From Streptomyces sp. AV19 (GTDB taxonomy: Bacteria > Actinomycetota > Actinomycetes > Streptomycetales > Streptomycetaceae), in the NCBI RefSeq assembly GCF_015999245.1, contig NZ_JAEAMR010000003.1:881719-945718 (forward strand): a DNA stretch of 64,000 bases, given 5' to 3'. The notes under the pieces were generated by a model. It did no database searches. It was not told the origin of the DNA and saw nothing but the letters and a program-made list of their open reading frames with translations. Shown piece by piece: positions 26,221 through 35,500 of this stretch; within the stretch, counting starts at the first letter, position 1; each line of letters starts with the position of its first letter. Position numbers and translations under genes: made by a program.

Positions 26221-26528
26221 GCGTCGTACGGCCCCGCCTCGCTGCCGCTGCCTGGCGCAAGAGCTCGTACAGCATGGGGCAGGATGCGTGCGTCGAAGTG
26301 GCTTGCCAGTTCCTCGACGTCGTCCCGAACCGGGTCGCAGTCACCTGGCGCAAGAGCTCCTACAGTCACAGCGATGAAGACGCCTGCGTCGAAATAGCCG
26401 ACCACGTCCCCGACATCGTCCCGATAAGAGACAGCAAGGTCCCCGACGGCCCAGCCATAGCGGCCGGCGCCCCCGCCTGGACGGCGTTCGTCGCGGCCCT
26501 CACCGCCGACACCATCCCCCCGCCCTGA
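26217..26528 (+). CDS. DUF397 protein with two tandem DUF397 motifs
   Basis: 103 residues. The diagnostic WRKSSYS...CVEVA signature occurs twice, at about residues 13-30 (AWRKSSYSMGQDACVEVA) and 44-61 (TWRKSSYSHSDEDACVEIA), followed by one DSKVPDGPAI and the usual C-terminal APAWTAFVAAL helix. Typical DUF397 partners have one copy, so this looks like an internal duplication. Probably the partner of the upstream XRE/DUF5753 regulator. Confidence 0.9.
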   Translation: MSVVRPRLAAAAWRKSSYSMGQDACVEVACQFLDVVPNRVAVTWRKSSYSHSDEDACVEIADHVPDIVPIRDSKVPDGPAIAAGAPAWTAFVAALTADTIPPP

Positions 26529-26533
26529 CCCGT

Positions 26534-27196
26534 GGGGCGGCATTGCGCTCTCCCGGCGAACCGTTTCGTCTCGGGCCCTCCGGGCCCAAAGATGGCGGGC
26601 TACGCGAGGGGGTGGGCGGGGCCCGGCTGTCGGGTGCGGGCGCCCGGGTGGCGATCGCCAGGAGAAGTGGGCAGTTTGGTGTGCCCAGCTGCCCGGAAGT
26701 CCGGCCGAGCAGACCCATATTGCCCGCAATTGAGAGGGCAACGACCTCACGGTCATCACACAACGCTCCAGGCTGTCCCGCCCCGCGTCCCGCGCCGCGC
26801 CGTCCCGCGCCGCGCCGTCCCGCGCCGTCCCGCGCCGCGCCGTCCCGCGCCGTCCCGCCCCGCGCCGCGCCGTCCCGCCCCGCGCCGCGCCGTCCCGCCC
26901 CGCGCCGCCCCGCGCCGCCCCGCGCCGCGCCGCGCCGCCCCGCGCCGCGCCGCCCCGCGCCGCCCCGCGCCGCCCCGCGCCGCGCCGCCCCGCGCCGCAG
27001 TCGGTCGGGCGCGGAGAGTCGAGGCCTGCGACAGCCTCCGGCCGACGGCGGCCGCCAGTCGGGAAGCCGGCCTCGCCGTCGGCGTCGACCCGCAGTCGAA
27101 CGGCGGCCCCCGGCCCCCTCCTCGCGTAGCCGGCCCTCTTTGGGCCCGGAGGGCCCGAGACGAAACGGTCGGCCGGCCGAGCACAATGCCGCTCCG
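26534..27196. repeat. Large inverted repeat enclosing a GC tandem array
   Basis: Arms of about 80 bp at 26534-26612 and 27117-27196 are inverted copies; a core of 33 bp (26560-26592 and 27137-27169) matches perfectly. Between them, 26775-26998 is a tandem array built only from CGCGCC and GTCCCG-like units. Left of the array, 26655-26760 has short dyads (GGGCAGTTTGGTGTGCCC). Reading frames here are artefacts of the array. No gene is seen from 26529 to 27303. Confidence 0.8.
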
Positions 27197-27303
27197 CGCT
27201 GCCGTCCCCGCCGACCCGGGGCCGGCGGTGCCGTCCGGCGGCTTTCGGGGTGAACGCACCGCCGGCGCGCCACGGTCGACCTGATATCTGTGAGGAGGGC
27301 ACT

Positions 27304-27688
27304 GTGAGCGCACAGCCCATGCACCGGCACCCCCGCCATCTCGCAGCCGTCCGCGACTCCGGAAGCGCTCCGTACGGCGCTCGCGCGAATTGCCCCGGGC
27401 CGTCTTGCCGCCTTCGACGCGGACCGCGCACGCGAGCAGGCCGGCTCCGATCCGCTGCGCCGGTTCATCGAGCGGTGGGCCATCGAAGTGGCGGTCGAAC
27501 GGCACCCGGAGAAGGCGGCACGCCTGCGCGCGCTGCAAGCGCGCGCCGAGTTGGTGAGTGACGCGGACGAGGCGCGTCGCATCGCCGTGGAGATCAGCTC
27601 GATCCGGGCCGGAGCGGCGGCCGAGGCGGGCATTCCCGCCGTCGGAGCCGGAGCGGAGCCGTCGGTGAGCGGTGCGAGGACGGGCTGA
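27304..27688 (+). pseudogene. Frameshifted DUF6247-like gene
   Basis: A GTG at 27304 with a strong GAGGAGG opens a frame reading SAQPMHRHPRHLAAVRDSG. At about 27355-27362 the protein continues only in the +1 frame, PEALRTALARIAPGRLAAFD and on through RRFIERWAIEVAVERHPEKA to the stop at 27688. That second frame has no start codon of its own. Joined, the two give a protein of about 127 residues resembling DUF6247, a small family I remember beside toxin-like genes. Either a broken gene or one sequencing indel. Confidence 0.65.
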
Positions 27689-27775
27689 GCTATTCGAAGA
27701 TCGTCAGGGACGAGGTCAAGGCGATGCCCAGTGGCCGGCGCCCCCGCCTGGGCGGCGTTCGTGGTGGCCGTGAAC
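27685..27775 (+). pseudogene. Scar joining a gene 5' fragment to a DUF397 3' fragment
   Basis: Right at the DUF6247 stop, a CTG-initiated frame reads SYSKIVRDEVKAMPS, which looks like the start of a following small gene, but it breaks at 27732. From 27733 the DNA is nearly identical (29 of 30 bp) to 26462-26491, the 3' end of the DUF397 gene, and reads AGAPAWAAFVVAVNA in another frame. This looks like a recombination joint. Neither fragment can be functional. Confidence 0.5.
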
Positions 27776-27899
27776 GCTGAGGCCCTGCGCCCTCGGGCCG
27801 GATTGGCGGGCGGCAAAGACCGGAGGCCCGTCGGCAAAAGACCGGCGGCCCGTCGGCAACGGTGCGGGCCGCCCCCTCCTCCCCTCGGGCGGAGCACGG

Positions 27900-27965
27900 C
27901 CCCGCCCCGGGGGTTGTGAAGGGGCGCAGCCCCTGCGGAAACGGTGAAAGGGCGGGGCGGGGGCA
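27900..27965. repeat. Nested inverted-repeat element, copy 4 (partial)
   Basis: Only the right outer module is present (GAAACGGTGAAAGGGCGGG), preceded by a short GGGGCGCAGCCCC hairpin. Just upstream, two 21-22 bp direct repeats with core AAGACCGG(A/C)GGCCCGTCGGCA lie at about 27818-27862. It sits downstream of the convergent PAP2 gene. Confidence 0.6.
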
Positions 27966-27987
27966 AATCCCGCGCCCCGCGCGGAAC

Positions 27988-28647
27988 TCAGCCCCGCTCG
28001 CCCGCCCGCCTCGGCGCGGCCACCCCCACTCCCACGCCCACCCATACACATCCGCCCAGCCACGCCGCCGCGAACGCCCACCCCGCCACCACGTCCGTCA
28101 GCCAGTGGACCCCGAGGTACACCCGGGTCAGGCCGATCGACACCGCCCAGCAGCCGAGGGCGGCCACGGCCGCCCACCGGCCCCGCCCCCGTCCCGCTCG
28201 CGCCGCGACCGCCACCGCGAGCAGGCCCGCCGCCATCGCCGACGTCGTCGTGTGCCCGGACGGGAACGAGAAGCCGTCCGCGTGCGCCGCCCAGTCCGCC
28301 GCCGGCGGGCGGGGGCGGGCCGCGAGGGCCAGGACCAGGGCCCGTACGCCCTGGCCACAGGCGAGGACGGCCATGGCGGCGGCCGACCACCGGATCCGGC
28401 GGCGCCAGATCCAGCCCGCCAGCGCCGCGAGCAGGTACGGGAAGAAGCCCGTCCCGGTCGCGGTCAGCGCCCGTGCGGAGGTGACGGCGGCGTCGGGCCG
28501 GTGCGCGACCGACCACGCGTGGGCCGCCGCGTCGGGGGCGACCGCGTCCCAGCCGCCGTGCGCGACGACCGTGGTCACCACCGCGAAGCCGAGCAGACCG
28601 GCGACTGTCGCGATCGCGGCCGGGTGGACGCGGGGGGTGAGGGGCAT
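27988..28647 (-). CDS. PAP2 family phosphatase
   Basis: 219 residues with about six membrane helices. The phosphatase motifs are FPSGHTTTSAMAAG and TRVYLGVHWLTDVVAG, with the PSGH and the R-x5-H-x3-D residues. The first motif (K-x6-RP) has RPRPP but no clear lysine, a deviation. Such proteins hydrolyse lipid phosphates, such as phosphatidate or undecaprenyl pyrophosphate, on the outer membrane face. The ATG at 28647 is chosen because the first helix begins shortly after. Flanked by repeats downstream. Confidence 0.87.
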   Translation of the reverse strand: MPLTPRVHPAAIATVAGLLGFAVVTTVVAHGGWDAVAPDAAAHAWSVAHRPDAAVTSARALTATGTGFFPYLLAALAGWIWRRRIRWSAAAMAVLACGQGVRALVLALAARPRPPAADWAAHADGFSFPSGHTTTSAMAAGLLAVAVAARAGRGRGRWAAVAALGCWAVSIGLTRVYLGVHWLTDVVAGWAFAAAWLGGCVWVGVGVGVAAPRRAGERG

Positions 28648-28796
28648 CCGTGCACTCCGCTCGGTCGGGGGTGTGGAGGCAGTATCACCGCCGTGGCCGG
28701 CCCGCAACCGCGGCCGTGCGCATGCGCGGGGCGAAGGACCCTCCTAGCGTGGAAATGCCAGGTTCGTCACGTTCTGGATGGTCTGGAGGTCCGGCC

Positions 28797-29558
28797 ATGG
28801 CCGCGCATGCGCACACGCTCAAGGACAAGGTCGTCGTCATCGGCGGCGCGTCGAGGAACCTCGGCAGTCTGATCGCGAAGGAGATCGCGCCGGACGGAGC
28901 GAAGGTCGTCGTCCACTACAACAGCGACTCCTCACGGGACAAGGCCGAGCAGACCGCCGCCGATGTCCGCAAGGCCGGGGGCGAGGCGATCACGCACCAG
29001 GGGGATCTGACCGAGGTCGCCGAGGTGGAGAAGCTCTTCGACGCCGCCGTCGAGGCCTTCGGCAAGGTCGACTGCCTGGTGAACACCGCCGGCATGGTCA
29101 TCAAGAAGCCGATGACCGAGACCACGGAGGAGGAGTTCGACAAGATGTTCGCCGTCAACACCAAGGCGGCGTACTTCATGATGCGCGAGGCGGCCAAGCG
29201 GCTGGAGGACGACGGGAAGATCATCACGATCGTCACCTCGCTGCTCGCCGCCTACACCGGCCTCTACTCCGTCTACGCCGGCAGCAAGGCCCCCGTCGAG
29301 CACTTCACCCGGGCCCTGTCCAAGGAGCTCTACGGCCGCCGGATCTCGGTCAACAACATCGCCCCCGGGCCCATGGACACCCCGTTCTTCTACCCGGCCG
29401 AGACCGACGACTCCGTCGCCTACCACAAGTCGTCCGCGATGAACGGCGAGCTGACGAAGATCGAGGACATCGCCCCCTACGTCAAGTTCCTGCTGACGGA
29501 CGGCTGGTGGCTCAACGGGCAGACGCTCTTCATCAACGGCGGTTACACGACCCGGTGA
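28797..29558 (+). CDS. Short-chain dehydrogenase/reductase
   Basis: 253 residues. The Rossmann N-terminus is VVVIGGASRNLGSLIAKE, a variant of TGxxxGxG; NTAGM replaces NNAG. The catalytic Ser, Tyr and Lys are read in TSLLAAYTGLYSVYAGSKA. The C-terminus ends in LNGQTLFINGGYTT. NAD(P)-dependent cytoplasmic enzyme of unknown substrate. GGAGGT precedes the ATG by 6 nt. Transcribed with the following SDR and quinone oxidoreductase genes on one strand, although 87 bp separate the first two. Confidence 0.92.
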   Translation: MAAHAHTLKDKVVVIGGASRNLGSLIAKEIAPDGAKVVVHYNSDSSRDKAEQTAADVRKAGGEAITHQGDLTEVAEVEKLFDAAVEAFGKVDCLVNTAGMVIKKPMTETTEEEFDKMFAVNTKAAYFMMREAAKRLEDDGKIITIVTSLLAAYTGLYSVYAGSKAPVEHFTRALSKELYGRRISVNNIAPGPMDTPFFYPAETDDSVAYHKSSAMNGELTKIEDIAPYVKFLLTDGWWLNGQTLFINGGYTTR

Positions 29559-29645
29559 GGTGCGCGACCCGCTGAAAGTGGTGGTGGCACACCCAGGTTC
29601 AGCACGCACTGTCAACGGCGTGGCCCCCACTCGAAGATCGTCGGC

Positions 29646-30410
29646 ATGGAGCGATTCACCGACAGAACAGCACTGATCACCGGCGGCACCAGCGGCATCG
29701 GCCTCGCCGCCGCCCGTCGCCTCCTCGACGAGGGGGCGTACGTGGCCATCACCGGGCGTGACGACGCCCGGCTCGCCGCCGCCGTCGAGCGGCTGGGCGC
29801 GGCGGACGGGCGCGTCCTCGCGGTCCGCGCCGACGCCGGCGTCCCCGCCGAACTCGACGCGCTGATGCGGCGGGTGGCGGACTGGCGCGGCGGGCTGGAC
29901 ACCGTCTTCGCCAACGCGGGGACCGGGGTCTTCAAGCCGGGGGCGGAGCTCACGGCGGAGGACGTCGATCACGTCCTGGACGTCAACTTCAAGGGCGTCT
30001 TCTTCACCGTGCAAAAGGCGCTGCCACTGCTGCGGGACGGTGGTTCCGTCGTCCTCAACGCGTCGTGGACCCTGCACCGGGGGCTCTCCGTCGCGTCCGT
30101 GTACGCCGCGTCGAAGGCCGCCGTGCACAACCTGGCGCGCACGCTGGGGGCCGACCTGGCCCCGCGCGGCATCCGCGTCAACTCCGTCAGCCCCGGCTAC
30201 ATCGACACCCCGATGTACCGGGAGGCCAACCCCGACCCCGCCACGGAGCCGGCCGTCGCCGCCGAGGTCCCGCTGGGCAGGCTGGGGCGCTCCGAGGAGG
30301 TGGCCGCGGTGGTGGCGTTCCTGGCCTCGGACGACGCGGCGTACGTCACCGGGCAGGACCTGATCGTCGATGGCGGGCTCGTCGGGTCCGTCCCGGCGCA
30401 GGGCGCGTGA
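29646..30410 (+). CDS. Classical short-chain dehydrogenase/reductase
   Basis: 254 residues with every classical SDR motif: ALITGGTSGIGLAAARR for the cofactor, NAGTG, NASWTLHRGLSVASVYAASKA with the catalytic Ser/Tyr/Lys, and the SPGYIDTPMY loop. The residue after the first strand is Arg (TGRDDARL), which favours NADP(H). Its stop overlaps a GTG in the frame of the next gene (GTGA), so the two are probably co-translated. Substrate unknown. Confidence 0.93.
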   Translation: MERFTDRTALITGGTSGIGLAAARRLLDEGAYVAITGRDDARLAAAVERLGAADGRVLAVRADAGVPAELDALMRRVADWRGGLDTVFANAGTGVFKPGAELTAEDVDHVLDVNFKGVFFTVQKALPLLRDGGSVVLNASWTLHRGLSVASVYAASKAAVHNLARTLGADLAPRGIRVNSVSPGYIDTPMYREANPDPATEPAVAAEVPLGRLGRSEEVAAVVAFLASDDAAYVTGQDLIVDGGLVGSVPAQGA

Positions 30411-30430
30411 GCGGGCCCGGGGCCCGCACG

Positions 30431-31363
30431 ATGCGGGCGATGAGCCAGGACGCCTTCGGCGGGCCGGAGGTACTCAAGGAGGTCCGGCTGCCCGTCCCCG
30501 CGCCCGGGCCCGGCCAGGTGCTGGTCCGGGTGCGCGCGGCGGGCCTCAACCCCACCGACTGGAAGCACCGGGCCGGCCCCGCCTTCCTCGGCGAACCGCC
30601 GTTCGTCCTCGGCTGGGACGTCTCCGGCGTCGTCGAGGAGGCCGGCCTGGGCGTCACGCCGCACCGGCCGGGCGACGAGGTCTTCGGCATGCTCCCGCAC
30701 CCGTACGGGGCGGGCGCGCACGCCGAGTACGCCGTCGGCCCCGCCCGGGCGTTCGTCCGCAAGCCGGACGGCGTCGGCCACGTGCAGGCGGGCGCCCTGC
30801 CGCTCGCCGCCCTCACCGCCTGGCAGGCGCTGGTGGACGTGGCGCAACTGGCGCCCGGACAGCGAGTGTTGGTCCATGCTGCCGCCGGCGGCGTCGGCCA
30901 CCTCGCCGTGCAGATCGCCAAGGCGCGCGGCGCGTACGTGATCGGCACCGCGAGCGCCGCCCGCCACGCGTTCCTGCGCGGCCTGGGCGCCGACGGGACG
31001 ATCGACTACCGCGCCACGGACTTCGCCACCGCCGTCCGCGACGTGGACGTCGTCCTCGACACCATCGGCGGCGACTACCGCGAACGCTCCCTGCGCACGC
31101 TGCGCCGCGGTGGCGTCCTGGTCTCCCTCCAGCCGTACGGGCGGCGCGAACTCGCCGCCGCGGCGGAACCGTTCGGCGTCCGCGCGGAAGTGATGATCGT
31201 CGAATCCGACCACGCCGGAATGGCCGCCGTGGCCCGCCTCGTCGAGAAGGGAAAGCTGCGCGCGGAGATCGCGGGCACCTTTCCGCTCGCCGACGCGGCG
31301 CGGGCGCACGCCGCGGGGGAGACCGGGCGCACCGCCGGAAAGCTGGTGCTGACGGTGGAATGA
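30431..31363 (+). CDS. Zinc-independent quinone oxidoreductase-like NADPH enzyme
   Basis: 310 residues, medium-chain dehydrogenase/reductase fold. The N-terminal domain has GPEVLKEVRLPVPAPGPGQV and AAGLNPTDWKHRAG; the nucleotide domain has VLVHAAAGGVGHLAVQIAK. No zinc ligands are seen, as in quinone oxidoreductases. ATG at 30431 matches the usual family start (MRAMSQDAFGGPEVL); a GTG at 30407, overlapping the upstream stop, would add eight residues. Reduces quinones or enones with NADPH. Confidence 0.92.
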   Translation: MRAMSQDAFGGPEVLKEVRLPVPAPGPGQVLVRVRAAGLNPTDWKHRAGPAFLGEPPFVLGWDVSGVVEEAGLGVTPHRPGDEVFGMLPHPYGAGAHAEYAVGPARAFVRKPDGVGHVQAGALPLAALTAWQALVDVAQLAPGQRVLVHAAAGGVGHLAVQIAKARGAYVIGTASAARHAFLRGLGADGTIDYRATDFATAVRDVDVVLDTIGGDYRERSLRTLRRGGVLVSLQPYGRRELAAAAEPFGVRAEVMIVESDHAGMAAVARLVEKGKLRAEIAGTFPLADAARAHAAGETGRTAGKLVLTVE

Positions 31364-31403
31364 AATGCCGCAGATAAGGCCGCCGACAATGCCGCCAATA
31401 CCG

Positions 31404-31991
31404 TTACGCGGTCCGCGATTTCTCCAGAATTTCGCCGACGATTTCGGCGACTTTCTCGGGTGACGGCATCGTCGGGTGATGCGTAGTCAGGCCCGAGTGA
31501 ATGTCAAAGGAATCGTGCCAGTCCGGCTCGGGAATGTGGTGGCCGTCCTCGCGTATCTGCGCGACATTCCGCTGCACCGCCGCCTTGTTCCACATGGGCC
31601 CGCCCATGGAGGGGAAGAAGACGACCGGGAAGGTGGAGGAGAGGATCACCGTCGCGATGCGGTTCGGCGCGGCGCCCGTGGCGGCGTCGGAGAGGATGTT
31701 CGCGGTGGCCGGCAGGACGACCAGGATGTCGTGGTCGGCGACGAGCCGGGAGGGCTTGTCCGTCGGCCAGTCGGAGGGGGCCTCGCCGTGGACGACGCGC
31801 TCGGCGGCGAGCCGCACGGTGTCCGGGGGGATGAAGGAGGCGGCGGTGTGGGTCATCAGCACGGTGTACGTGCCGCCGAGCCGGGCGCGGAGGGCGTCGA
31901 GGTAGGAGGGCAAAGCCGTCACGGCCACGGACCCGGTGGCGCCGACGAGGACGCGCGGACCGTCTGACGGTACGTCAGTCGCATTTAACAT
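31404..31991 (-). CDS. hlmF: HlmF-like PPC-decarboxylase family flavoprotein (dithiolopyrrolone pathway)
   Basis: 195 residues. Homo-oligomeric flavin Cys decarboxylase (HFCD) family: VLVGATGSVAVTALPSYL for FMN, the conserved His in VLMTHTAASF, LPATANILSDAATGAAPN (the PxMNxxMW counterpart region follows as FPSMGGPMWNKAAVQRN). Relatives decarboxylate C-terminal or amide-linked cysteine; in holomycin biosynthesis HlmF is the member thought to oxidatively decarboxylate the Cys-derived end. Divergent from the NRPS gene, exactly where a dithiolopyrrolone set would have it. Start: ATG at 31991, no strong ribosome site. Gene symbol by analogy. Confidence 0.82.
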   Translation of the reverse strand: MLNATDVPSDGPRVLVGATGSVAVTALPSYLDALRARLGGTYTVLMTHTAASFIPPDTVRLAAERVVHGEAPSDWPTDKPSRLVADHDILVVLPATANILSDAATGAAPNRIATVILSSTFPVVFFPSMGGPMWNKAAVQRNVAQIREDGHHIPEPDWHDSFDIHSGLTTHHPTMPSPEKVAEIVGEILEKSRTA

Positions 31992-32050
31992 AACTGCAAT
32001 GATGCACGGAGCACGGAGCCGGTTCAACCACTTGGCGCGGCTTTTCAGTT

Positions 32051-32091
32051 GAGGGGTCCGGCACCCGCGTACAGCGGGTGCCGGACCCCTC
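32051..32091. terminator. Perfect 18-bp hairpin between hlmF and hlmE
   Basis: GAGGGGTCCGGCACCCGC and its exact reverse complement flank the loop GTACA. It resembles a factor-independent terminator, but it lies between two divergent starts, about 60 bp upstream of hlmF, where no gene end is expected. The rest of the 543-bp gap (31992-32534) holds a promoter toward hlmE and no recognisable gene. The hairpin may be the remnant of a deleted gene's end, or insulate the two promoters. Confidence 0.7.
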
Positions 32092-32270
32092 GTCCGTTGC
32101 GTCCCTACCCCGCCGTCACAGCCGGTGAAACACCCGGATGGCAGGGCCAACCGGCCCTCCATAAAGGAAGCTTGGGGTATCTGAAAAAGAGGCTTGGAGG
32201 CTCCTTTCCGGCCAGTGTGCCAAGTGGGCAAGAACTTCTGGCGAGTTCACCAGGATCTCGCTCCGTGATC

Positions 32271-32299
32271 TTGTCAACGCGGTTTGTTGCAACTACGAT
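32271..32299 (+). promoter_or_regulatory. Candidate promoter of the hlmE operon
   Basis: TTGTCA (32271-32276), 17 nt, and TACGAT (32294-32299) match the housekeeping consensus well and lie in a locally AT-richer stretch. The predicted leader to the hlmE start is about 230 nt, long enough for regulation. A second TTGACA at 32353 has no matching -10. Confidence 0.6.
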
Positions 32300-32534
32300 A
32301 CGAACACATGAAGTGATCTCGCCCGACCCACAGGTTGGTTCACCGCGGGAGCTTGACAAAGGCGCAGGCGGCCTCTCGCCGCCCGGAGCGCCGTCGTTCC
32401 ATGGACCATGGGCAGCCGCCCGAGTATCCACGCACCCGCCCTTCACGGGGACCGGCCTGCGCACGCACGTCACGTGAACACCACGCATTGCGAAGCAGCC
32501 AGCGCGAAGCACTAGAGAGGCACGGGGACCTTTG

Positions 32535-35500
32535 ATGGAAGACCTTCTTGTCGAGTTACGGAATCGTCGTGTCAACCTTCGCCCGAACGGCGATCGCCTC
32601 GACATCGAGGCACCAGAGGCTCCAGGGGCTACCGGTGCCCCAGGGACTCCCGACGACGCCCTCACGCCGCAGCTGCGCGCGGCCGTCGACGAGCACCGTG
32701 ACCAGCTGGCCGCCCTTCTGCGAGGCAGGCCGCACCCGGCGAACCTCCCGGCCGCCGAGCCCGAACCGGGCCTGCGCAACGACCCGTTCCCGCTGACCGA
32801 CATCCAGCACGCCTACCTCATCGGCCGCACCAAGGGCCTCGAGCTCGGCGGGGTGTCCAGCCACTACTACTTCGAGTTCGACGGCACCGGCCTGGACGTC
32901 CCCCGGCTCTCGGAGGCCCTCCAGAAGGTCGTCGAGCGGCACGACATGCTCCGCGCGGTGGTCCAGCCCGGCGGCAAGCAGCGCGTGCTCGACCAGGTCC
33001 CGCCCTACCGGATCGCCGCCGAGGACCTCCGCGGCCGGCCCTCCGCCGAGCAGGCCGAGGCCCTCGACCGCGTCCGCGGCGAGCTCGCCGACCAGGTGCT
33101 GCCCACCGAGGAGTGGCCGCCGTTCGACATCCGCGCCTCGCTCCTCGACGAGGACCGCGTCCGGCTGCACCTGAGCATGGACCTCCTCTTCGTCGACGTC
33201 CGCAGCCTGTTCGTCGTCCTCGACGAGTGGCGCCGCTTCTACGACGACCCCTCCTGGACGCCCGAGCCGCTCGAACTCACCTTCCGGGACTACGTCCTGG
33301 CCGAGCAGGCCCTGGAGTCCGAGGCCCTCGGCAAGCAGTCCGCCACGTACTGGCTCTCCCGCGTGGACGAGCTGTCCCCCGGCCCCGACCTGCCCATCGG
33401 CACGGCCCCCGAGCGCCTGGGACGGCCCACGTTCACCCGGCGCCGCGCGGCCTTCACGCCCGAGCGCTGGGCCGCGCTGTCGGACGCGGCCCACCGCCAC
33501 GGCCTGACCCCCAACAACCTGCTGCTGGCCGCCTACGCCGAGGTGCTGCGCACCTGGTCCAAGCGCCAGGAGTTCACGCTCACGCTCACCCAGCTGCACC
33601 GCCTGCCGCTGCACCCGCAGGCGCAGAAGATCGTCGGCGACTTCCTCTCGCCCGGCCTGCTCGCCGTCGGCGGCACCGCCGACGAGTCGTTCGCCGAGCG
33701 CGCCGCCGGCGTCCAGCGCCAACTCCTCGCGGACCTCGCCCACTCGGCGTTCGGCGGCATCCGCGTGCTGCGCGAGCTCACCCGCCGCCAGGGCGACGGG
33801 CGCAACGTCTCGATGCCCGTCGTCTTCTCCAGCATGCTGGGAGCGGACGGCGACGCGGCGACCGCCGACGCCCTGCGGCTGTTCGGCGACGTGGCGTACG
33901 GCATCAGCCAGACCCCGCAGGTCTGGCTGGAGAACCAGGTCACCGAGGAGAACGGCGAGCTCGTCCTCAACTGGAACGCCGTGGACGGCCTGTTCCCCGA
34001 GGGCACGCTGGACGCCATGTTCGACGCGTACACCACGCTGCTCGACCGGCTCGCCCGGGACGAGGGCGTGTGGTCGGCCACCGGCGGCGTCGTCCCGCTG
34101 CCGGCCGCGCACGTCGAGGAGCGCGAACGCGCCAACGCCACCGCCCAGGACATCCCGCCGGCCCTGCTGCACGAGCTGGTCGCCGAGGCCGCCCGGCGCA
34201 CCCCGGACGCGGTGGCCGTCATCTCCGACGGCGTGGAGACCACGTACCGCGAGCTGACCGAGGAGGCGCACCGCCTCGCCCGGCGGCTGCGCGACGTCTG
34301 CGGCGCCGAGCCCAACACGATGATCGCGGTCTCGACGCGGCCGGGCCCCGGCCAGATCTCCGCGCTGCTGGCCGTCCAGCACGCGGGCGCCGCCTACGTC
34401 GCGATCGACCCCGAACTGCCCGAGCAGCGGCGGCTGAAGCTGCTGAGCCAGTGCAAGGCCAAGGCCGTCGTCACCGAGGCCGGCCTGCGCACGACGCTGA
34501 CCTGGCCGGACGGGCTGGAGATCGTCACCGCCGAGGACGAGGCCACCTGCGGCTACGGCGCCGGGCCCGTGGACAGCGTCCAGGGCGTGGACGACCTCGC
34601 CTACGTGATCTTCACCTCGGGCTCCACCGGTGAGCCCAAGGGCGTGATGATCTCGCACCGGAACGCGTCCAACACCGTCCAGGACATCAACCGCCGCTTC
34701 GGCGTGACCGGTTCGGACCGGGTGCTGGCGCTGGCCCCCGCCGGCTTCGACCTGTCCGTGTACGACGTCTTCGGCATCCTCGGCGCGGGCGGCGCGGTCG
34801 TCGTCCCCGAGCCCAAGCGGGCCAACGACCCGGCGCACTGGACCGAGCTCATCGACCGGCACAAGGTCACCGTCTGGGACAGCGTGCCCGCGCCGATGCG
34901 CATGTGGGTCGAGACGCTGACCGACGCCGCCCCCGGCACCGGCGCGAGCCTGCGGCTCGCCCTGCTCAGCGGCGACTGGATCCCGCTGGACCTGCCCGGC
35001 CGGCTCCGCGAGCACCTCCCGGAGCTGAGGGCGATGAGCCTCGGCGGCGCCACCGAGGGCTCGATCTGGTCGATCCACTACCCGATCGGCGAGGTCTCGG
35101 CCGACTGGTCGAGCATCCCCTACGGCAAGCCGCTCGCCAACCAGACCTTCCACGTCTACAACGAGTGGCTGGAACCCTGCCCGACCGGGGTGACCGGAGA
35201 GCTCTACATCGGCGGCACGGGCGTCGCCCAGGGCTACTGGGCCGACCCGGTCCGCACGGCGGAACGATTCATCACCCACCCCGCCACCGGCGAGCGGCTC
35301 TACCGCACCGGCGACCTGGGCCGCTACCAACCCGGCGGCAACATCGAGATCCTCGGCCGCACCGACTTCCAGGTGAAGATCAACGGCTACCGGGTCGAGC
35401 TCGGCGAGATCGAGGCCACCCTGCTGCGCCAGGAGGGCGTCCGCCAGGCCCTGGTGACCGCCCCGGCCCACCCGCGCACCGGCCAGCGGCAGCTCGCCGC

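Noticed and set aside
26775..26998. CRISPR array
   Set aside because: The tandem words are directly adjacent with no unique spacers, and no cas genes are near.
27731..27919. Small plus-strand frame beginning AGAPAWAAFVVAVNA
   Set aside because: It is only the displaced 3' end of a DUF397 gene running into repeat DNA; treated as a recombination scar.
26070..27966. Several long overlapping frames across the GC tandem array
   Set aside because: The array has no stops in several frames, so the frames are composed of repeated RRGAAR-type words. No ribosome site or conserved domain.
32353..32381. Second hlmE promoter at TTGACA
   Set aside because: The -35 is perfect but no -10-like hexamer lies 16-19 nt downstream.
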